From: Sphingosinicella microcystinivorans
Lineage (GTDB): Bacteria; Pseudomonadota; Alphaproteobacteria; Sphingomonadales; Sphingomonadaceae
Length of the DNA: 42,500 nucleotides
Direction: 5' to 3'
NCBI RefSeq assembly: GCF_003634215.1
Contig: NZ_RBWX01000007.1
Coordinates: 1-42,500 of the forward strand
Shown here: positions 1 to 6,620 of the stretch, piece after piece
Layout: each line of letters opens with the position of its first letter
Position numbering within the stretch: position 1 is the stretch's first letter
The notes under the pieces: generated by a model
The model's database searches: none
The model's input: only the letters and a program-made list of their open reading frames with translations
Told to the model about the DNA's origin: nothing
Program-made: the position numbers and the translations under genes

Positions 1-270
1 AATGCCGACCTCGCCGAAGCGCTTGCCGAGACGCTCGGGACCACCAAGACCGATGCCCGCAAGGCCGTCGATGCGGTGTTCGCCGCGATCACCGACGCCG
101 CCGCCAAGGGCGAGGAAGTGTCGCTCAATGGCTTCGGCAAGTTCAAGGTGAAGGCTTCTCCCGCGCGCGAAGGTCGTAACCCGGCAACAGGCGCGGCGAT
201 GCAGATTGCGGCGTCGAACAAGCTCTCGTTCAGCCCCGCCAAGGCGGTCAAGGATCGGCTGAACGGCTAA
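1..270 (+). CDS. hupB: HU family DNA-binding protein (5' end missing)
   Basis: Small basic histone-like protein that binds and bends DNA in the nucleoid as a dimer. The window opens inside the gene; the readable 89 residues cover nearly the whole usual length of about 90. The family core is clear: the turn with GEEVSLNGFGKF, then the beta-arm with the R-NPATG motif whose proline intercalates into DNA, and a C-terminal helix ending in AVKDRLNG. Only the first few residues are missing. The nearest in-frame start in the window is an internal GTG at 76, which would delete the N-terminal helices, so the frame is taken as open from base 1. It is probably a chromosomal gene flanking the small island to its right. 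The exact paralogue (hupA or hupB) cannot be decided. Confidence 0.93.
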   Translation, partial: NADLAEALAETLGTTKTDARKAVDAVFAAITDAAAKGEEVSLNGFGKFKVKASPAREGRNPATGAAMQIAASNKLSFSPAKAVKDRLNG

Positions 271-297
271 AGCCGGGACAGCAAGGGCAGGAAAACT

Positions 298-335
298 GGC
301 CGCCAGCTACAGGGGGGGGATAAGAGCTGGCGGCC
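298..335. repeat. Perfect 11-bp inverted repeat after the HU gene
   Basis: Arms GGCCGCCAGCT (298-308) and AGCTGGCGGCC (325-335) pair perfectly around a 16-nt loop. It lies 28 bases after the HU stop and may end or stabilise that transcript, but no T-run follows, so it is not a canonical intrinsic terminator. Confidence 0.6.
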
Positions 336-418
336 GCACCAAGTGGGTGGAGCTGATGGAACGCAGGGCCGCAGGGCTGGTTCCGTTAGCGCCGCTCGCG
401 GTTGCCACCCGGATAAAG

Positions 419-446
419 GAACGCCGGCCCCAAAAGGCCGGCGTTC
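419..446. repeat. Second perfect 11-bp inverted repeat
   Basis: Arms GAACGCCGGCC (419-429) and GGCCGGCGTTC (436-446) with a 6-nt loop CCAAAA. It lies between the converging HU and nucleotidyltransferase genes. A strong hairpin in either transcript, but without a T-run on either strand. Nothing else is recognised in 271-520. Confidence 0.6.
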
Positions 447-520
447 AGGTCATAAAGGGGGAATAATGGCGCCAGCCTATGGCGCCGGATACGGCGCGGC
501 AACCTCACCCTTCCGGCAGT

Positions 521-1438
521 TCAGGCGGCGCGTTCGAGCTCGTCCAAACGCTTCAGGCAAAGCTCTTCGATGAGCCCGCGCAGCACCTCGACGCGGCTCC
601 CGATCCAGTCCAGTTCCTCGGCCGTGATGCGGTACTGGCGCGAGTAGCGCGCCTTTACATAGGCGGCGCGCAGCAGCTCGTAGCAGCGCCGCTCGAACTT
701 CGTGGAGCCCGGCCATACCTCGCGCAGCCGAGGTTCCAGCGCTTCGGTTTGCGAGCGCAGCCGGTTCAGGTTGTGCGTCTTCGGGCTGTACAAAGTCCGC
801 ACCAGGAAGAGCGTGTGGTAGAAGCGTTCTGCCGCCTGATGAAGGTTGAATGCTGCCAGTTTGGTGTGGCCGCGCTTCAAATGAAAGTCCGCTCCCTCCA
901 CGAACTCTAGCGCCGTGTTGAACCACTCTTCATAGTAGTCCTGCGTTTCCTTAAGCGCTTCGGCGGGGGTGAGCTTGCGCGGCGTTTCGAACGGACGGCC
1001 GGGCTCCTCGAACAGCACGATGCCATCCTTCACGATGTCGGTGAAGAAGTACCGACCGAGCTTCAGCTTGTCGTTTACGTCCTCAAAGCTGTGGTAGATC
1101 ACGCTCACGGGCGTCCTGACCTTGCCCTCGCCGACCTCGGCAAGCAGCCGGTCCTCGGTTTTCAGCCAGAACTCGGGTACGTCGGTCAGGTCTTCGTGGT
1201 CGACGACGACAAGGATGTCGTAGTCCGAGAAGTAGCGCCCCACAGGGTCTTCTACCCAGTCGCCGCGCGCGTAGCTGCCGAACAGAATGATCTTGAGCAG
1301 CTTGCCGTCGCGGAAGCGCGGCGCGCGCCGCTCGGCGACCGCCTCGGCGAAGCCCTCGCGCAGCAGCGCGACGACGCGCTCAAGCTCGCGACGCTTGCCC
1401 TCGGGCAGAGCAATACCGGGATCATCAATGCTCTTCAT
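521..1438 (-). CDS. Nucleotidyltransferase-HEPN domain protein
   Basis: 305-residue protein with two domains in one chain. The N-terminal half is a polymerase-beta-like minimal nucleotidyltransferase: GSYARGDW at about residues 54-61, then SDYD with Asp72 and Asp74, the usual metal-binding pair. The C-terminal half, from about residue 160, is HEPN-like and all-helical, with the conserved LHQAAERFYH and SPKTHNL segments. In MntA-HepT toxin-antitoxin pairs these domains are separate and the transferase modifies the HEPN RNase; here they are fused. No exact R-x(4-6)-H motif is visible: R205-H208 and R214-H222 have other spacings. RNase activity is therefore uncertain. The family is recurrent in proteobacterial accessory regions and, as far as I know, has no settled function. 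It is divergent from the DUF6998-like gene and belongs to the small island. Confidence 0.82.
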   Translation of the reverse strand: MKSIDDPGIALPEGKRRELERVVALLREGFAEAVAERRAPRFRDGKLLKIILFGSYARGDWVEDPVGRYFSDYDILVVVDHEDLTDVPEFWLKTEDRLLAEVGEGKVRTPVSVIYHSFEDVNDKLKLGRYFFTDIVKDGIVLFEEPGRPFETPRKLTPAEALKETQDYYEEWFNTALEFVEGADFHLKRGHTKLAAFNLHQAAERFYHTLFLVRTLYSPKTHNLNRLRSQTEALEPRLREVWPGSTKFERRCYELLRAAYVKARYSRQYRITAEELDWIGSRVEVLRGLIEELCLKRLDELERAA

Positions 1439-1804
1439 CGCACACAGACTCGCTTCTAATCAGCGCCTTGCCAAGCACAAACACACGCAGCGAACACCTC
1501 TTCCCCCACCAGCCGCACCCGGCGGAAGAGCGGGGTGGGCGGCGGAGCGCCGACAGGTCCGGCCCAAAGGGCCGGGCCTGCACCCGAAGGGCTGCAACGA
1601 AGTGAAAGACCCGCGTCAGCGGGTTGCGGGACCGGCGCGGCCGGACCAAAGGCAAAGCGACCCGCACACACCGCGCGGGAGCCGGATCAGACAGGCTTTA
1701 GACCGCCGAAGGCGGTCGCAGGGCGGCGATTAACCGGGCGAAAGTTCCTCACTGGTATCAACGACACCCTCACGAATTCACCATTTCAGCGAAGGAGCGA
1801 AAGC
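1439..1804. other. 366-bp divergent intergenic region rich in hairpins
   Basis: Separates the reverse-strand nucleotidyltransferase-HEPN gene from the forward DUF6998-like gene, so it should hold both promoters. No protein is supported: the forward frame stays open from 1535, but its translation is low-complexity Ala/Gly/Pro/Arg. It contains a G-C-rich hairpin at 1556-1578 (10 pairs including one G-U, loop AAA), a 7-bp hairpin at 1701-1717 (GACCGCC-GAA-GGCGGTC) and ACCCGC-GTCA-GCGGGT near 1609-1624. Confidence 0.6.
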
Positions 1805-2242
1805 GTGAAGCGCGTCAAACTGCCGGAACCTGTCGCAAGACATTATCGGGCCACTGCGGAGCTGGAAGCCATGTACCCTCACCGCAAGTTTACGCTCGAC
1901 GGGCATCTCGTGGGTTCGCTGGGGGAGGTGGTGGCTGAACAGGCCCTGGGACTCACGCTCTATGGGATGAGCAAGCCGCTACACGACGCTTTTGACAAAG
2001 ACGGCAATGTTCAGATCAAGATGACGGCAGCGCGGAGCGTGTCGATGTACGGGCCCTGTGAGCGCCTCGTGGTACTCAGGGTCGTCTCACCCGAGGAAGC
2101 CGAAATCAGCTACGACGGTCCGGGTGCCCCGGCATGGGAGCAGGCCGGAAAGATGAGGAAAAATGGTCAGAGAACCATCAGCCTGTCACGGCTACGCATG
2201 ATAGCAGGCACGATACGAACACGTGACCACGCTGCATTATGA
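1805..2242 (+). CDS. DUF6998-like protein with PD-(D/E)XK-like residue pattern
   Basis: 145-residue protein starting at GTG 1805, chosen because AGGAG (1793-1797) lies 7 bases upstream and conserved-looking sequence begins there. The central block has MYPHRKFTLDGHLVGSLGE, then SKPLHDAFDKDG, then VQIK. I recognise this as resembling the DUF6998 family, from memory and not checked. The order Glu41, Asp61, Gln70-Ile-Lys72 matches the spacing of catalytic residues in PD-(D/E)XK nuclease folds, which suggests, but does not prove, a nuclease or degenerate nuclease. It lies between the divergent nucleotidyltransferase-HEPN gene and the convergent integrase as accessory cargo. Function is unknown. 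Confidence 0.72.
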   Translation: MKRVKLPEPVARHYRATAELEAMYPHRKFTLDGHLVGSLGEVVAEQALGLTLYGMSKPLHDAFDKDGNVQIKMTAARSVSMYGPCERLVVLRVVSPEEAEISYDGPGAPAWEQAGKMRKNGQRTISLSRLRMIAGTIRTRDHAAL

Positions 2243-2282
2243 GGCCATGTCAGTCGCACGATCGGACTGCCGAACAAACCAC

Positions 2283-3530
2283 TCAGAATGATTTGCGGCC
2301 CACTGCCGCACGGCTCTGTTCACGTCTGAGCCTTCCGCGCACCACATTCGCAGCACGCAGCTTATCGAGATGATCCGACCAATATTGCATCATTCGGACG
2401 CGCTCGGCCCAGTGTTCGCCGCGAAGATAGGCGCGGCGGACGTTGTTGCTTTCCATGTGCGCCAGTTGCCGTTCGATCGCGTCCGGGTGCCACTTGCGGC
2501 TTTCATTCAGGAGCGTGCTCGCAATGGCCCTGAAGCCGTGCGCCGTCATTTCATTCTGGGCATAACCCAGACGCCGAAGCGCGGCGTTGATGCTGTTGTC
2601 CGAGATCGGCCGGTCCGGTGATCGGATCGAGGGAAACAGGTAGCGGGAGTGGCGGGTGTAGAGCCTTAGCTCCCGCAAAAGCTCCAGAACCTGGGATGAA
2701 AGCGGCACATTATGTTCGCGGCCCATTTTCATCCGAGAGCCCGGGATGGCCCAGAGCGCGCCATCGAAGTCGAACTCATCCCATTCGGCATTCCTGAGCT
2801 CGCCGGGCCGGACAAAGACGTGGGGGAGGATCTTCAATGCAAAATCCACGGATGGCTGACCCTGGTAGCCGTCGATGGCCCGCAGCAATTCGCCAACGCG
2901 GTGCGGCTCGACGAGCGCCGCCCTGTGCTTGACCTTCGGGGCAATGAGCGCGCCGCGCAGGTCGAGCGTCACATCACGTTCGGCCCGGCCTGTGGCGATG
3001 GCATAGCGGATCACGCTGCTGCACGTGCTGCGCAGACGGCGGGCCGTCTCGTAACGCCCCCTGACCTCGACCGTTCGCAATACGGTTAGAACCTCGGGCG
3101 CTTTCAGCTCTCCGATCGGCCGTCCGCCGATCAGGGGTTCGGCAAAGCCGATGAGCCAACGCAGCTTGTCCATCGTTGAGGACGAGCGGCCTTCAGCCTC
3201 GCATTTTTCAAGCCATTCCTCCGCCACGGCCCGGAACGTATCCGCCTCGGGGACGGACGAGAGGCCGCGCGTGATCTTCTTGTAGACGGACGGGTTGATG
3301 CCCTTTTCGAGCATATCGGCCGCGCTCGCGCGCTTCTCGCGCGCGGCCTTGAGCGAGACCTTGGGATAGACGCCGAGGGCGATGGTGCCTCTTTTGCCCG
3401 CGTGCCGGTAGTCCATGCGCCAATAGCGGGCGCCATTGGGTTGAACGAGCAGATAGAGTCCATGCATGTCGGCGGCCTTGAAGGGCTTGTCGCGGACCTT
3501 GAGTTTTCGGATGGCGGCATCGGTCAGCAT
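2283..3530 (-). CDS. P4-type tyrosine site-specific integrase
   Basis: About 415 residues. It has an N-terminal arm-binding domain (MLTDAAIRKLK, LYLLVQPNGARYW, ALGVYPKVSLKAAREKR) typical of P4/prophage integrases, a central core-binding domain and a C-terminal catalytic domain. Catalytic residues are present in order: Arg in VRPGELRNAEW (about 241), Lys in RMKMGREH, His/Arg in HGFRA (about 331/334), His in LAHM (about 358) and the nucleophile Tyr in RAYLRGEHW (about 368). The gene therefore looks intact. The ATG at 3530 is preferred over 3569 because integrases of this type start just before the LTD motif; the upstream ribosome site is weak. It begins 160 bases from the 3' end of tRNA-Leu and reads away from it, the standard layout of an element inserted in a tRNA 3' end. 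Confidence 0.92.
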   Translation of the reverse strand: MLTDAAIRKLKVRDKPFKAADMHGLYLLVQPNGARYWRMDYRHAGKRGTIALGVYPKVSLKAAREKRASAADMLEKGINPSVYKKITRGLSSVPEADTFRAVAEEWLEKCEAEGRSSSTMDKLRWLIGFAEPLIGGRPIGELKAPEVLTVLRTVEVRGRYETARRLRSTCSSVIRYAIATGRAERDVTLDLRGALIAPKVKHRAALVEPHRVGELLRAIDGYQGQPSVDFALKILPHVFVRPGELRNAEWDEFDFDGALWAIPGSRMKMGREHNVPLSSQVLELLRELRLYTRHSRYLFPSIRSPDRPISDNSINAALRRLGYAQNEMTAHGFRAIASTLLNESRKWHPDAIERQLAHMESNNVRRAYLRGEHWAERVRMMQYWSDHLDKLRAANVVRGRLRREQSRAAVGRKSF

Positions 3531-3634
3531 GACGGTACATTTCCGCTTTCGAGGGAAAATATACCGCAAATGTACCGTCAGATTTGACGGTATACAACGA
3601 ACGGGGACGGTTTGAGACGGAAAGTGTACCGTCA
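3530..3634. repeat. Four copies of TGACGGTA near the integrase start
   Basis: The octamer TGACGGTA/TACCGTCA occurs at 3530-3537 (touching the int start codon), 3573-3580, 3585-3592 and 3627-3634, in alternating orientation. The two middle copies form a perfect 8-bp inverted repeat with loop GATT. Likely roles are integrase arm-type sites or an operator for integrase autoregulation. Confidence 0.6.
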
Positions 3635-3690
3635 GAAATGGCTGAAATCAGCCACTTTCCGGACGGGTGTGGACGCCTGCGGAAAGCGGT

Positions 3691-3778
3691 TGGTGCCCAC
3701 GGCCGGGATCGAACCGGCACGCCTGAAACAGGCGAGGGATTTTAAGTCCCTTGCGTCTACCAATTCCGCCACGTGGGC
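3691..3778 (-). tRNA. tRNA-Leu (anticodon TAA)
   Basis: 88-nt reverse-strand tRNA with the CCA end encoded. The acceptor arms GCCCACG and CGTGGGC pair fully. The anticodon arm is AGGGA-CTTAAAA-TCCCT, giving anticodon TAA (Leu, UUA codons). The long variable arm GCCTG-TTT-CAGGC is typical of class II leucine tRNAs, and the T-arm CCGG-TTCGATC-CCGG is intact. The gene is complete, and the integrase beyond its 3' end suggests that end is the attachment site of the island. No second copy of the tRNA 3' end was found in 1-2280. Confidence 0.96.
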
Positions 3779-3807
3779 CGCTGCGGTGTTCGGCGTGCCT
3801 AGCGTCT

Positions 3808-4560
3808 CTAGATGGCGCCGTCGAGGGGGTCGTGTCCGGCGGCGGAGAGCGCGTCCATCAGGCGCGCCGCGGCGTCGTCGAGCGCGGTCTGCTCGCGGCT
3901 GCGGATCACGAAGTTCGCGCCGATGCGGCCTTCGCGCCAGAAGGGGTAGCTGCCGATCTGGATACCCGGCTTCTCGCGCTCCACCGCGATCAGCAGGTCG
4001 GAGACGCTGCTTTCGGGCACCCAGGCGCCCACCGTGCGGTCGAGCACGGGAAGCCCGCCTTCGAGCTTGCCGTCGAGCCCCGCAAGCATCCCCTGCGTGA
4101 TCTTGGGGACCCCTGCGAGCATGAAGACGTTGCCGATGCGGATGCCCGGCGCGCCCGAAACGGGGTTCTCGATAAGGTCGGCGCCGCCGGGCACGCGGGC
4201 CATGCGCAGCCGTGCCTCGGTGATGCGGTCGCCGTAATATTGGCGAAGCATCGCTTCTGCTTCCGGGTGCAGCACGACAGGCACGCCGAGCGCCTCCGCG
4301 ACAGCATCGACGCTGATGTCGTCGTGCGTCGGCCCGATGCCGCCGGTGGTGAAGACGTAGTCGTACTGGGCGCGGCAGGCATTGACGGCAGCGACGATGG
4401 CACCCATCTGATCGGCAACGACACGCGCCTCGGCGAGCTGGATTCCCTGAATGTTAAGCCATTTCGCGAGATAAGCGAGGTTGGCATCCTGGGTTCGGCC
4501 GGAGAGAATCTCGTCTCCGATGACGATGAGCGCGGCAGTCCAGATGCGGGGTTCGGCCAT
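3808..4560 (-). CDS. MoCF/CinA-like molybdopterin-binding domain protein
   Basis: About 250 residues forming a single MoaB/MogA-type domain as found at the N-terminus of CinA: GDEILSGRTQD near the N-terminus, TTGGIGPTHDD in the middle, then a GVP turn (LAGVPKI). The C-terminal nicotinamide-nucleotide deamidase domain of full CinA is absent. Such stand-alone proteins are often called competence/damage-inducible protein A, but the activity is unproven. Start chosen at the ATG at 4560 (MAEPRIWTAALIVIGDE), since the upstream extension does not look conserved. A perfect 7-bp hairpin abuts this start. The gene is 29 bases upstream of tRNA-Leu on the same strand. Confidence 0.88.
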   Translation of the reverse strand: MAEPRIWTAALIVIGDEILSGRTQDANLAYLAKWLNIQGIQLAEARVVADQMGAIVAAVNACRAQYDYVFTTGGIGPTHDDISVDAVAEALGVPVVLHPEAEAMLRQYYGDRITEARLRMARVPGGADLIENPVSGAPGIRIGNVFMLAGVPKITQGMLAGLDGKLEGGLPVLDRTVGAWVPESSVSDLLIAVEREKPGIQIGSYPFWREGRIGANFVIRSREQTALDDAAARLMDALSAAGHDPLDGAI

Positions 4561-4578
4561 GCGGCTATCCGTAGCCGC
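4561..4578 (-). other. 7-bp hairpin directly upstream of the MoCF-domain start
   Basis: GCGGCTA (4561-4567) and TAGCCGC (4572-4578) with loop TCCG lie immediately before the reverse-strand ATG at 4560, where a Shine-Dalgarno would be. It might limit initiation; this is inference only. Confidence 0.4.
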
Positions 4579-4663
4579 AGTGGCAAACAGGGTAAAGCGT
4601 GATGGCACGGCGTCGCACCGCCGTTGCCGGATCGGGCCGGTTTAGGGTATTCGGAGTGAAGAC

Positions 4664-5317
4664 ATGATCGGGATTCTCACCTTTGCCCTTCTGGCGGCCC
4701 CCGCGCCGAAGGCTGTAACGCTGGACGCGAACGTGCGCCGTGCCGCGCTTGATGTCGTCTCCTGTGCGCAGGCGTCGGGCATCGGCAAGAGCGCGCACAC
4801 GGTCACGATCATCGATTACGGGCGCGCTTCGCTCGAACCGCGCCTGTGGGTGGTGGATCTGAAGACGGGCGCCGCGCTCGTGCAGGAATATGTCGCGCAC
4901 GGCCGCAACTCGGGCGAGAATCGCACCACGAGCTTTTCGAACGCGATGAATTCCCACCAGTCGAGCCTCGGCCTCTTCGTCACGGCGGAAACCTATGTGG
5001 GCTCGAACGGCTATTCGCTGCGGATGGATGGGCTGGTGCCGGGGGTGAACGATGCGGCGCGGGACCGCGCCATCGTCATGCACGGTGCGCCCTACGTGAA
5101 CCCCGAAACCGGCGCGAAGCAGGGCCGTCTGGGGCGCAGCTGGGGCTGCCCGGCGCTGCGCAGCGCGGTTGCCGAGGGCGTCATCGATCTCATCAAGGGC
5201 GGCAATTTCGTTTTCGCCTGGCATCCGGACAAGGATTGGGTCGGCACCTCGCCCTACGGCAAGTGCGTCGTCGCCATGAGGGATCGTCCGGCTGGCGCCA
5301 GCCGCACGGCGCGTTAG
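4664..5317 (+). CDS. Exported L,D-transpeptidase catalytic-domain protein (YkuD_2-like)
   Basis: 217 residues with a short N-terminal hydrophobic segment (MIGILTFALLAAPAP) consistent with export. The catalytic region has IVMHGAPYVNP and then GRLGRSWGCPALR, the His...Ser-x-Gly-Cys signature of L,D-transpeptidases, with the cysteine as nucleophile. The sequence matches the 'murein L,D-transpeptidase catalytic domain family' better than classic YkuD. Expected role: peptidoglycan cross-linking or attachment in the periplasm. It is divergent from the MoCF-domain gene and is followed 9 bases later by map. Confidence 0.9.
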   Translation: MIGILTFALLAAPAPKAVTLDANVRRAALDVVSCAQASGIGKSAHTVTIIDYGRASLEPRLWVVDLKTGAALVQEYVAHGRNSGENRTTSFSNAMNSHQSSLGLFVTAETYVGSNGYSLRMDGLVPGVNDAARDRAIVMHGAPYVNPETGAKQGRLGRSWGCPALRSAVAEGVIDLIKGGNFVFAWHPDKDWVGTSPYGKCVVAMRDRPAGASRTAR

Positions 5318-5326
5318 GATAGGGTC

Positions 5327-6145
5327 ATGGACATGGAAGTTTCAGACGTCATTCTCGATGCGTCCGGCATCAAGCTGCACGGGCCGGATGCCTTCGAAGG
5401 CATGCGCCGCGCGGGCCAGCTCGCTGCGGCGGCGCTCGATATGCTGGTGCCGCATGTCGTGCCCGGCGCCCGCACGATCGATCTCGATACGATGGTCTAC
5501 GAGTTCGTGCGCGAACGCGGCGGCGTTCCCGCCACCGTGTTCTACAAGGGTTACAGCCATTCGAGCTGCATCAGCATCAACCATGTCGTCTGCCACGGCA
5601 TCCCGAGCACGAAGAAGCTGGTGAAGGGCGATATCGCCAATATCGACATCACGGTCATCGTCGATGGCTGGCACGGCGACACCAGCCGAATGTTCCTTGT
5701 CGGCGATGTGCCGCTGAAGGCGCGCCGCCTCGTCGATATCACCTATGAATGCCTGATGCGCGGCATCGCGGCGGCGAAGCCGGGCAATCGCCTGGGCGAC
5801 ATCGGCCACGCCATCCAGTCCTACGCGGAAGAGCAGCGCTGCGGCATCGTGCGCGATTTCTGCGGGCACGGCCTCGGCCGCATGTTCCACGACGAACCGA
5901 GCGTGGTGCATGTGGGCAAGCCGGGGCGCGGCGTTATGCTGAAGCCCGGCATGTTCTTCACGATCGAGCCGATGATCAATCTCGGCCGCGCCGATGTGAA
6001 GGTGCTCGACGACGGCTGGACGGCGGTGACGCGCGATCGCTCGCTCTCCGCGCAGTTCGAACACTCGATCGGCATCACCGAAACCGGCTGCGAGATCTTC
6101 ACGAAATCGCCGACCGGTCTCGATCACCCGCCCTACGCGGTCTGA
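5327..6145 (+). CDS. map: Methionine aminopeptidase, type I
   Basis: 272-residue cytosolic metalloenzyme removing the initiator methionine from new proteins. The five metal ligands of the pita-bread fold are visible: Asp in IANIDITVIVDG, Asp in WHGDTSRMF, His in FCGHGLGRMFH, Glu in FTIEPMINLG and Glu in AQFEHSIGIT. Length is slightly above the 250-265 usual for this type because of a short N-terminal extension. The start ATG follows a weak purine-rich stretch, and a second ATG two codons later is equally possible. It follows the L,D-transpeptidase gene by 9 bases, probably co-transcribed. Confidence 0.97.
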   Translation: MDMEVSDVILDASGIKLHGPDAFEGMRRAGQLAAAALDMLVPHVVPGARTIDLDTMVYEFVRERGGVPATVFYKGYSHSSCISINHVVCHGIPSTKKLVKGDIANIDITVIVDGWHGDTSRMFLVGDVPLKARRLVDITYECLMRGIAAAKPGNRLGDIGHAIQSYAEEQRCGIVRDFCGHGLGRMFHDEPSVVHVGKPGRGVMLKPGMFFTIEPMINLGRADVKVLDDGWTAVTRDRSLSAQFEHSIGITETGCEIFTKSPTGLDHPPYAV

Positions 6146-6164
6146 AGCCCGTTCTCTTCGGGCT

Positions 6165-6620
6165 TTACAGCTCCAGCGTCATGCAGACGCTGTAGGGGTC
6201 TTCGCGGTAATCCCCAAACGGCGGGCACAGCGTGAAGCCGCGGCTCGCATAGAGCAGCCGTGCCGCATCGAACGCGGCGGGCGTGCCTGTTTCCAGGCTT
6301 AGCCGCGTGTAGCCGCGCTTCTTTGCCTCTTCGATGATGTGGTCGAGCATCACGGTCGCGACACCGCGCCGGCGATAGCGCTCGTCCGTCCGCATCGATT
6401 TGATCTCGCCGTGCTGCGGGTCGAGTTCGCGCAGCGCGCCGCAGCCCAGAAGAACGCCTTCGTCCCACACCGTCCAGAAGGTGATGTCGGGCGCGCGCAG
6501 CGCGTCGAGATCGAGCGCGTGCACACTCTCGGGCGGTGAATGACGGTGCATCTCGTCGAGATGCGCCTGAAGCAGCGCGGCGATTTCCGGGCCTTGCAGA
6601 TTGTCGCGACGAATGTCCAT
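6165..6620 (-). CDS. GNAT family N-acetyltransferase
   Basis: 151 residues. The acetyl-CoA binding motif A is clear: GEIKSMRTDERYRRRGVATVMLDHIIEEAKKRGYTRLSLE in spaced form, with R-R-x-G-V/A-x as the pyrophosphate loop; YASRGF follows near the C-terminus. The organisation resembles PhnO/ElaA-like acetyltransferases, but the substrate cannot be told. The start codon ATG at 6620 shares its A with the TGA stop of the upstream aminotransferase gene, so the two are translationally coupled. Confidence 0.92.
   Translation of the reverse strand: MDIRRDNLQGPEIAALLQAHLDEMHRHSPPESVHALDLDALRAPDITFWTVWDEGVLLGCGALRELDPQHGEIKSMRTDERYRRRGVATVMLDHIIEEAKKRGYTRLSLETGTPAAFDAARLLYASRGFTLCPPFGDYREDPYSVCMTLEL

Noticed and set aside
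271-520. Search for the second attachment site (copy of the tRNA-Leu 3' end)
   Set aside because: No convincing match to the last 20-30 bases of the tRNA was found here or up to 2280, so no attR is annotated.
1535-1804. N-terminal extension of the DUF6998-like gene giving a 235-residue protein
   Set aside because: The extension is low-complexity Ala/Gly/Pro/Arg over a hairpin-rich stretch, and a good ribosome site supports GTG 1805.
4603-4618. Second sigma-54-like match, TGGCACGGCGTCGCA
   Set aside because: GG and GC are only 9 bases apart instead of 10, and no dyads lie upstream.
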